Below are positions 42,230 to 47,844 of a stretch of 47,844 nucleotides of DNA, in pieces. Below the pieces are notes generated by a model that saw only the letters and a list, made by a program, of their open reading frames with translations, made no database searches and was not told the origin of the DNA. The DNA lies in contig NZ_MJGC01000070.1 in the NCBI RefSeq assembly GCF_001746915.1, positions 1-47,844 on the forward strand, in the 5' to 3' direction. Both the position numbers and the translations under genes were made by a program. Positions within the stretch are counted from its first letter, which is position 1, and every line of letters starts with the position of its first letter. Origin of the DNA: Desertifilum tharense IPPAS B-1220. Its GTDB lineage: Bacteria > Cyanobacteriota > Cyanobacteriia > Cyanobacteriales > Desertifilaceae.

Positions 42230-42325
42230 AAATAAAAAAATCGGAGTCACGCTCTACCAAGAGAGGTGAAGCCTGGAAAAATCAAATCCTTCCAGAGGTA
42301 GAATTTAGCTTTTCCAGAGTGAACA
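42230..42325 (-). ncRNA. Possible small RNA or structured leader
   Basis: On the minus strand, TCTACC (near 42303) can pair with GGTAGA (near 42260) around a nested CTGGAA/TTCCAG hairpin, followed by ATTTTTTTATTT (42244-42233). It lies just before the 82-residue gene. It may be a small transcript with a U-rich end or part of the mRNA leader. No known RNA family recognised. Confidence 0.25.
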
Positions 42326-42340
42326 TTATGAGAGAAATGC

Positions 42341-42370
42341 ATAAAAAATGCTTCTAACAGAGGGAGAAGC
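42341..42370 (-). terminator. Intrinsic terminator overlapping the nagB stop region
   Basis: Minus-strand GCTTCT (42370-42365) pairs with AGAAGC (42355-42350) around a nine-base loop that includes the nagB stop, followed by ATTTTTTA. The stop codon within the loop makes an unusually tight terminator. Confidence 0.7.
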
Positions 42371-43130
42371 CAGCAGAATCGCGATCTAAAAACAAACTGG
42401 CTTGAGGATGCTGACGTAAAATAGAAGCAGGAAGTTGAGGGGTTATCTCACCCGTTAGCAAGCCTTGAACTGCTTTTGCTTTGCGAAGTTCTGGTGCTAA
42501 ACAGAGAATTTTCCGAGCCGAGCAAATCAGCGGTAAGGTGACGGTAAAGGCATACTGGGGAACTTGCTCTAATTCGGAAAATAGACCCGTTTTAACTTGC
42601 TGCTGTCGGGTAATGGTATCAAGTTTAACTAATTTTAGGCTATGGGGGTCTTGAAAGTCTGCAACATCCGGATCGTTGAAGGCTAAATGTCCATTTTCAC
42701 CTAATCCCAGACAACAGAGATCGATAGGTTGCGCCTTGAGGAGTTGGGTATAGCGATCGCACTCTTGCAACGGTTGCAGCGCATTCCCGTTAATGTAGTG
42801 GAATACCTTGGGGCGGACTTGCTTTTCTACCCGTTCTCGGAGATAATAGCGGAAACTCGCCGGATGTTGCGCTTCAATCCCCAAATACTCATCCAAGTGA
42901 AGCAGGGTAATCTGCGACCAGTCTAAGCCCCCCAGGTCAATTAAGGTTTTTAAAAACTGAATTTGCGAGTTCCCCGTCGCCAGTAAAACCGCCGCATTCC
43001 CTTGCTGCTGAAGCACCCCCTGTAAATAACGATGCGCCTGGTGTGCTGCAAGTTCCGCCACTTGCTGCGGCGACTCGCACCGATACACCAACAGAGAATC
43101 AACGTAAGATGAGGAAACAGGATCGAGCAT
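42354..43130 (-). CDS. nagB: Glucosamine-6-phosphate deaminase/NagB-family protein
   Basis: Converts glucosamine 6-phosphate to fructose 6-phosphate and ammonia in the classic family. The 258 residues have the sugar-phosphate isomerase core TGNSQIQFL, the catalytic LLHLDEYLG with D80, and GLGENGHLAFNDP. At the ring-opening site the E. coli residues Asp141-His143-Glu148 correspond to N146, H148 and D153, a variant seen in many NagB-like isomerases, so activity is plausible but substrate range may differ. It could be a 6-phosphogluconolactonase-like relative, but the DEY and NGHLAFN blocks favour NagB. It is terminated tightly by a hairpin. Confidence 0.88.
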   Translation of the reverse strand: MLDPVSSSYVDSLLVYRCESPQQVAELAAHQAHRYLQGVLQQQGNAAVLLATGNSQIQFLKTLIDLGGLDWSQITLLHLDEYLGIEAQHPASFRYYLRERVEKQVRPKVFHYINGNALQPLQECDRYTQLLKAQPIDLCCLGLGENGHLAFNDPDVADFQDPHSLKLVKLDTITRQQQVKTGLFSELEQVPQYAFTVTLPLICSARKILCLAPELRKAKAVQGLLTGEITPQLPASILRQHPQASLFLDRDSAGFSLC

Positions 43131-43243
43131 AGATCGCAGCCGGAAAGTCGCTTTAACAGCTTACCAGCCTTGCCGAGTGACTAAATCTATACAAAGGCTA
43201 CAGATAGCTTCAAGACAGTGTTAGATGTCAGATAACTACTCAG

Positions 43244-43672
43244 TTACGCCGATACAGAAGATTTAGGGCTAATTGCAAACTGCAACTGCGAACGGTAGAA
43301 ACAAACATCAAACTCTATAAAGAAGTTGACTTGTCCTAAAATTAATGGTACTTCCCTAGCTTGCGTCCATGCAAAGACCAGTTGTGTGGGTTCAAATTGC
43401 CCAACAACCCCTTGCACAATCACAACACGGGCTTCGTACTGAGATAAATTTCCTGTTAAACTCAGCCCTATCGTTTGTTTGTCCCATTCATACCCAAGCT
43501 CAATTCCGATTGAATAGGGTAGTACATTGACACTTGCCCCAGTATCTAACAGACCGGATACATTTACAGAAAATTCCTGTTGAAGCAATGTTAATGGTAA
43601 GTAAGGGCGGAAACTGGCTTCGCCTAATGCTGTATCGCTAGAAAGAAATGGATATCGTCTAGCGTTACGCAC
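43244..43672 (-). CDS. Retropepsin-like aspartyl protease domain protein
   Basis: A 142-residue protein with the clan AA aspartic protease signature LLDTGASVNVLP, the DTGA catalytic triad, and a later IL-G-type block (VPLILGQVNFFIEFD) matching the hydrophobic-hydrophobic-Gly motif. It would act as a homodimer, like retroviral proteases. Start is GTG at 43672 in an eight-base overlap with the upstream gene, so both are co-translated. No transmembrane segment is seen. Targets are unknown. Confidence 0.82.
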   Translation of the reverse strand: MRNARRYPFLSSDTALGEASFRPYLPLTLLQQEFSVNVSGLLDTGASVNVLPYSIGIELGYEWDKQTIGLSLTGNLSQYEARVVIVQGVVGQFEPTQLVFAWTQAREVPLILGQVNFFIEFDVCFYRSQLQFAISPKSSVSA

Positions 43673-43880
43673 GATCCCGATCCTTGGCAGTATTTAGCGC
43701 TTTTAACATTGTATCTGCTGCCTCAACTGCATCATAGGGAGACCATATGGGGTAAGCTTGGTCAGGTTTAATTAAATCTGTTTCTTGTTGGGCAAGTTCA
43801 GAGATTAGAATTTGCATAATATACAACTTGTCTGAACGATTCAGTTCTTTTAAAGTTGAGATTAATTCCGAAGAAATCAT
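43665..43880 (-). CDS. Small helical protein paired with the aspartyl protease
   Basis: A 71-residue protein with an amphipathic N-terminal helix (ELISTLKELNRSDKLYIMQILISELAQQE) and an IWSPYDAVEAADTMLKAL second helix. The architecture is that of small antitoxin-like or adaptor proteins. It is upstream of and overlaps the protease gene by eight bases. Together they form a compact two-gene module seen in cyanobacteria, by my recollection. Function unknown. Confidence 0.72.
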   Translation of the reverse strand: MISSELISTLKELNRSDKLYIMQILISELAQQETDLIKPDQAYPIWSPYDAVEAADTMLKALNTAKDRDRA

Positions 43881-43955
43881 GCAAGCGACTCCACCCAGTC
43901 TATCGATACTATTCTAAGCTCCCTTGCCTGCGAGTTGGAAAGTCGATTTAACAGC

Positions 43956-45044
43956 TTACCAGCCTTGTCGGGTGACTAAATCTATACAAAGTTGATTTAC
44001 AGCATCGCGATCGACACTGCGCGGGAGTGTAGAGTTGGGGTAGGCTGTCTCTAGGCGTTGATAGAGGCTGTTGGCGATCGCCATCATCTCCTCATAGCGG
44101 TACTCTCCCCGCTTCATGGCTAGCAACTCTTCGGCATCGCCAGCTATGCGACGATCTACAATAAGTTCGCCATGTTCGAGAATTTCTAACCCTGTTCTTA
44201 ATAAGCGAATCGCTTGCATGGCAAATTTAGCATCATACCCCACTTTTGCTTCTAGAGCAGCGCGGGCGGGGTTGCGATTTTTCTTCCAAGACTGATAAGC
44301 ATTATACTCTCGCAAGGCCGCTTGATATTGCTGCGTTTTTTGCAAGCGTTGAATAAACTTATCGGAAGCTTGGGTAAGTTTTTGGGTATATTCCAACGCT
44401 TCATCGGATAGGGGATATTGTTTAAAGATACCCTTGTAATCAATTTCCGCAGTCAGCAATTGATAAAGCTGTTGTGCGGGTTCTAAAAACTGGACTTTAT
44501 CCCGCACCAGCAGATACAAGTATTCTAGAAATGCATTCACCTCATCTTTGGTTAGCGGTTGAATTTCGGTTAACCCATAGTCTGCGGGAGTCGGTTTAAC
44601 TTGGGGTGGGTTTAATAACCAGCGTCGATGCGATTCTAACTTTTTGAGTTGAGCATATCCATAGCCTGCATAGGTATGTTTAACCTTGGTTGACAAGAAC
44701 ATTTGCTTGTGTTCCACCAAGGTTTTCCCAATGTCGGTTAAATGCTCGTATTGGTTAAACCACAACAACTCTAGAATGTTGGGGTTATTGTCGGTACAAA
44801 GTTCTAAAAACTTCTTGAGTTCATAGATACTCGTATCCACGGATAAATAGGGAAATAAATGCGCCGAGGTATCCCAACCGCGATCGCGCTGTTCAATCTT
44901 AGAAAAACCTAAATAATAGGGTTGCGTTGCAATAAAAACGCCGCGATAATCTTTATCGGAAATTCCAGGCATTGCTAACCCATAGCCATAGGAACCCGTG
45001 AGAGCAATTAAAATAGTCCGTTGCTCAATTTCTAAGTAATCCAT
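43956..45044 (-). CDS. RlaP-like DNA polymerase beta superfamily nucleotidyltransferase
   Basis: A 362-residue nucleotidyltransferase of the YcgL/RlaP type, a family sometimes linked to RNA repair. The catalytic site is GSYGYGLAMPGISDKDYRGVF, with the GS and D-x-D (SDKD) motif. The following middle region is helical, and the C-terminal region repeats the fold of the RlaP family. The ATG at 45044 is preferred to an in-frame TTG six bases upstream. No RNA ligase or Hen1/RtcB partner is adjacent, so a repair role is not established. Confidence 0.8.
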   Translation of the reverse strand: MDYLEIEQRTILIALTGSYGYGLAMPGISDKDYRGVFIATQPYYLGFSKIEQRDRGWDTSAHLFPYLSVDTSIYELKKFLELCTDNNPNILELLWFNQYEHLTDIGKTLVEHKQMFLSTKVKHTYAGYGYAQLKKLESHRRWLLNPPQVKPTPADYGLTEIQPLTKDEVNAFLEYLYLLVRDKVQFLEPAQQLYQLLTAEIDYKGIFKQYPLSDEALEYTQKLTQASDKFIQRLQKTQQYQAALREYNAYQSWKKNRNPARAALEAKVGYDAKFAMQAIRLLRTGLEILEHGELIVDRRIAGDAEELLAMKRGEYRYEEMMAIANSLYQRLETAYPNSTLPRSVDRDAVNQLCIDLVTRQGW

Positions 45045-45091
45045 ATTCAATTATCAGTTTATTCTATTTGTATTATATTGTAGTACGTTGG

Positions 45092-46264
45092 CTATCCATC
45101 GGCAAGTAATTGCTGGTAAGTGGCGAGAGTCTGTTGAGCGATCGCGCTCCAGCTATAATGAGTCTGAGCATATTGCTTTCCCTTTTCCCCGCGTCGCCGT
45201 CTTTCCGGTGCATCCGTCAAAGCCTCGCGCAGCGTACTTTTTAGCGAATCTACTTCAGATTCGCACACCCAACCCGCCTCAGATGTTTGAATATCTTCCC
45301 AGATGTACACGCCTTGGGAAATCACAACTGGGGTAGCCGATGCGATCGCCTCCGCCACCGCAATTCCAAAATTTTCGTAGTACGATGGCAATACGAACAG
45401 ATCCGCATCCTGCAACAAAGCAGCCTTTAACTCTCCTTTAACAAACCCTGGAATTGTCGTAACTTTTCCTAAAACAGACTCTCTGACTCGCTGTTTAATC
45501 TGTTCCTCATACGCCGGATCTTGCGGATTGCCCCCCGCTAAAACAAAATGAAAAGATACGCCTTCTGCGAGTAACCTTTCCAAAGCCGGAATCAGCAAAT
45601 CCAATCCTTTTTTCGGGTCAATCCGAGACATATATAATAGAATCGGCACATCTTCCGGTAAACCAAGCTGAGACTTCGCCATCCCTGGGGTAAATTCCGG
45701 TAACTGCACCCCCAAAGGAATCACCACATCCTTCGTTTTTGTGCCAAACCGTTCGGAAACCTTTGCTTCTTGGGAACTGGTAAAATGAATCGCCTCAGCG
45801 CCCGCCAAATTTCCCTTTTCAATCAAAGCCGCATAGACTTGTTTTAACTGCCTTTTCTTCTGTAAATCCGCCGGATCTAACGTTCCCAAAGGACGCATTA
45901 AATAAGGTAACTTCCGGCTTCTCGCCACCACCGCCGCCGCCGAAGAAACCGGGGAAAACAAAGCATGAATATGAGCAATATCAAATTCCTGGCTATGCTG
46001 CGCCAACCATCTCAATAAATCAATTGAAAACTTATAGCGACGAAACGGCGAACAGCGAAAATAACGAATCAGATACCCATCCTGTTCTACCGGACGATCC
46101 AAAGGCACATCTAGCGGCGCTTGTCCCGTATCTCCATTAGAATCAGTCGTGAGAATTGTCACCTCTGCGCCTGCTTTCGCCAACGCCGCAGACAACCCCA
46201 AAACCATCTGACTAGGGCCGCCATACACTAAAGAAATAGACGGAACAATTTGCAGCACGCGCAT
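45092..46264 (-). CDS. Family 4 glycosyltransferase
   Basis: A 390-residue GT-B retaining glycosyltransferase, likely for polysaccharide or glycolipid synthesis. It shows N-terminal GGPSQMVLGLSAALA, the IDPKKGLDLLIPAL donor region and the E-x7-E active-site block YYENFGIAVAEAIASATPV. ATG at 46264 is favoured over the in-frame TTG three bases upstream. It is the last gene of a unit with the exported protein gene and pyrF. Sugar donor is unknown. Confidence 0.92.
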   Translation of the reverse strand: MRVLQIVPSISLVYGGPSQMVLGLSAALAKAGAEVTILTTDSNGDTGQAPLDVPLDRPVEQDGYLIRYFRCSPFRRYKFSIDLLRWLAQHSQEFDIAHIHALFSPVSSAAAVVARSRKLPYLMRPLGTLDPADLQKKRQLKQVYAALIEKGNLAGAEAIHFTSSQEAKVSERFGTKTKDVVIPLGVQLPEFTPGMAKSQLGLPEDVPILLYMSRIDPKKGLDLLIPALERLLAEGVSFHFVLAGGNPQDPAYEEQIKQRVRESVLGKVTTIPGFVKGELKAALLQDADLFVLPSYYENFGIAVAEAIASATPVVISQGVYIWEDIQTSEAGWVCESEVDSLKSTLREALTDAPERRRRGEKGKQYAQTHYSWSAIAQQTLATYQQLLADG

Positions 46265-46279
46265 CAATTTAGTCCTCTA

Positions 46280-46867
46280 TTATCGTCCTGTTTCAATCCT
46301 CGATCGGCCCTGACAATCTCGCAACCACACCCGCACCGCTTGCGCCACTACACCCTGACTGCTATCTCTTGGCGGCGAAGGCGTGCGTCCGGTTGGCGAA
46401 CCTCCCGTGCGAGAAAACATCATTGCGAGTTGCCATCCCCTAGGAGTCTGCGTTAAGAATAACCAATGATACTCCTGCATTTCCACCGCCTGAGTCCGAG
46501 TATACGTCCGTTCTAGGGTTGTAATAAATACCTGGCGCGGATCTTCAGGGATAGGTTGGTTAGCAGCCAGGGGTAACGGCTCAAACTCAGCTCGTCCTGC
46601 CATCACAACATTAGCAGGGGCAAGCGTTGCCGTTAGGCGGCGATGGCGTTGTAAGATGCGATTGGCATAGCCCGGTAAGTCAACCAGCAATTGTTCTACC
46701 AACGTTTCCAATTCAGCCGGACAGCCTTGCAGAGGTCTTTGGATAGAAGGCTGTCCGGGTAAACTCCTAGGTGGAGAAGTTTGTGCCACTACCGCCGAAC
46801 TTAATGCAAACTGTATCGCGAAATGACTCGCCGCGATCGCCCATCCCCAACGCTGAACCCTACTCAT
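46280..46867 (-). CDS. Exported protein of unknown function
   Basis: A 195-residue protein with a Sec signal peptide: polar N-terminus, hydrophobic core and cleavage near VVAQT, about residue 29. The mature domain has two Cys (RPLQGCPAELE and WLRDCQGRSR) that could form a disulfide. Its ATG lies in the TGA stop of pyrF (ATGA overlap), so translation is coupled. It stands 16 bases before the GT4 gene. Conserved cyanobacterial periplasmic protein is the best description. Confidence 0.78.
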   Translation of the reverse strand: MSRVQRWGWAIAASHFAIQFALSSAVVAQTSPPRSLPGQPSIQRPLQGCPAELETLVEQLLVDLPGYANRILQRHRRLTATLAPANVVMAGRAEFEPLPLAANQPIPEDPRQVFITTLERTYTRTQAVEMQEYHWLFLTQTPRGWQLAMMFSRTGGSPTGRTPSPPRDSSQGVVAQAVRVWLRDCQGRSRIETGR

Positions 46868-47574
46868 AGGCTGGCTAATTCTTCACAAATTCGTTCCCAA
46901 GCTGCCACAGGATCGGCCGCAGCCGTAATCGGACGACCAATCACAAGATAATCGGCCCCCGCTGCGATCGCATCTTTGGGGGTCATGCACCGCTTCTGAT
47001 CGCCTCCCTCTGCCCATTGAGGACGCACGCCGGGGCAAACGAGAGTAAAGTCATTTCCGCAGACTTGACGCAGTTGTGCAGCCTCCTGGGGGGAGCAAAC
47101 CGCCCCATCTAAGCCGGATTCCTGGGCAAGGATTGCCATTTGTAAGGCATATTCGGGCAATTCTAGAGGAACTTTCAGATCGAAAGCCAGATCCCGCGAA
47201 CTCAAGCTCGTCAGTAGAGTGACTGCAATAATTTTAGGTTGTTTATCCCCAGGTGCCTTTTCGCTAGAAGCCGCTTTTGCCAATTTTAGGGCGTTCCGAC
47301 CTGCCGTAGCGTGAACGGTGATTAAATCTACCCCATAAGCACTCGCAGCACCGCAAGCCCCTGCCATTGTATTCGGGATATCGTGAAATTTCAGATCGAG
47401 AAAGATCTGTTTTTGTCTATGTTGCAACTCGCTCAGGAGTTTGGGGCCGCAACTGACAAATAATTCTAAGCCAACTTTCCACCATCCCACATCGGGAAGG
47501 GTATCCAGTAACCGCAAAGCCTCTGCTTCGGTGTTGACATCTAGGGGAACGATAACGCGATTTTCGATAGACAT
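46864..47574 (-). CDS. pyrF: Orotidine 5'-phosphate decarboxylase PyrF
   Basis: Decarboxylates orotidine monophosphate to UMP, the last step of pyrimidine synthesis. The 236-residue protein has all active-site residues of the B. subtilis-type enzyme at the same numbers: D11, K33, D60, K62 and D65 (FLDLKFHDIPNT). It is first of a unit whose next gene starts in the four-base ATGA overlap. A G-rich repeat array begins two bases upstream of the ATG region, so the promoter must lie within or beyond the repeats. Confidence 0.96.
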   Translation of the reverse strand: MSIENRVIVPLDVNTEAEALRLLDTLPDVGWWKVGLELFVSCGPKLLSELQHRQKQIFLDLKFHDIPNTMAGACGAASAYGVDLITVHATAGRNALKLAKAASSEKAPGDKQPKIIAVTLLTSLSSRDLAFDLKVPLELPEYALQMAILAQESGLDGAVCSPQEAAQLRQVCGNDFTLVCPGVRPQWAEGGDQKRCMTPKDAIAAGADYLVIGRPITAAADPVAAWERICEELASL

Positions 47575-47577
47575 GGG

Positions 47578-47716
47578 GGAAGAGGGGAGTTGGGAATTGG
47601 GAGTTGGGGGTTGGGGAAGAAGGGAGTTGGGAATTGGGAGTTGGGGGTTGGGGAAGAAGGGAGTTGGGAATTGGGAGTTGGGGGTTGGGGAAGAAGAGGA
47701 TGGGGGGATGGGGGGA
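47578..47716. repeat. STRR-like G-rich tandem repeat, three 37-bp units
   Basis: Three near-exact 37-bp units (agaagggagttgggaattgggagttgggggttgggga style) and a shorter ggatggggggatgggg tail follow immediately upstream of pyrF. The unit length equals that of the C-rich array at positions 1-78. Successive runs of three or more G give strong G-quadruplex potential on the plus strand. Confidence 0.85.
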
Positions 47717-47844
47717 TCTGACAGGTGTAGGTATTTTACGATTAGGAGGAGTTAGAGTGATAAAAAGCATCAACCGGGGAGGGAGGCAAAGTCTTCCACC
47801 TGGAAAGATGAATCGACAGACCGTTAAGTACATCAGCAATCAGA
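47717..47844. other. Window end, no gene seen
   Basis: The last 128 bases hold no gene I can support. A possible upstream control region of pyrF may lie here; no firm promoter is seen. Confidence 0.4.

Noticed and set aside
47417..47839. 140-codon minus-strand open frame across the pyrF start and repeats
   Set aside because: It overlaps pyrF in another frame and is mostly Pro/Asn translated from the C-rich repeat strand.
1..47844. CRISPR array among the repeats
   Set aside because: The 37-bp repeats are directly contiguous, heptamer-based and lack unique spacers.

Overview
The window is a chromosomal segment of a cyanobacterium, probably a filamentous one. The octamer GCGATCGC (HIP1) is scattered through genes and spacers. 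An RpaB-type response regulator, a cyanobacterial Pho box, four Uma2-family proteins and heptamer-based G-rich tandem repeats of the STRR type point the same way. Most genes are chromosomal housekeeping or conserved cyanobacterial genes. No rRNA, CRISPR array, transposase or prophage is visible.

Layout. 1-7.5 kb: MATE exporter, mutS, a tandem pair of near-identical Uma2 genes, a small [2Fe-2S] protein, and ygfZ translationally coupled to a conserved gene. 7.6-9.6 kb: an AT-rich accessory island with an M.HaeIII-like cytosine-5 methyltransferase, a stand-alone polymorphic-toxin-type domain and a probable immunity partner. 9.7-13.1 kb: TPP riboswitch and thiC, then a structured-looking leader and a GAF-PAS-class III cyclase. 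13.1-20 kb: pyrE, small membrane or exported proteins, a tRNA with CAT anticodon (probably tRNA-Ile2), a CNNM/CorC-like membrane protein, a second Uma2 pair, and radA with an inserted low-complexity segment. 20-25.2 kb: rpaB-plsX-fabH-fabD (redox/light regulation beside fatty acid and phospholipid synthesis), then a PstS-like gene behind a clear Pho box. 25.2-32.8 kb: an Omp85 protein, an ABC exporter (one ATPase, two paralogous permeases) and a GT2 glycosyltransferase, separated by repeat-rich spacers. 33.2-37.8 kb: uvrC, a P-loop protein and a PepF-like peptidase. 38-43.1 kb: an ATP-grasp enzyme, a heme-oxygenase-like diiron protein, a NPPY methyltransferase, a small conserved protein and a NagB-family enzyme. 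43.2-47.6 kb: a small-protein/aspartyl-protease pair, an RlaP-like nucleotidyltransferase, and a pyrF-exported protein-GT4 operon.

Striking points: the methyltransferase/toxin/immunity-like island; the Pho box next to a perfect 16-bp inverted repeat; three convergent gene pairs whose stop codons interlock in four bases; repeat DNA that has become coding at the end of an ABC permease and probably inside RadA; a possible glutamate-cysteine-ligase-family remnant beside the ATP-grasp gene. All family calls come from reading the sequence and motifs by eye; no database search was possible.
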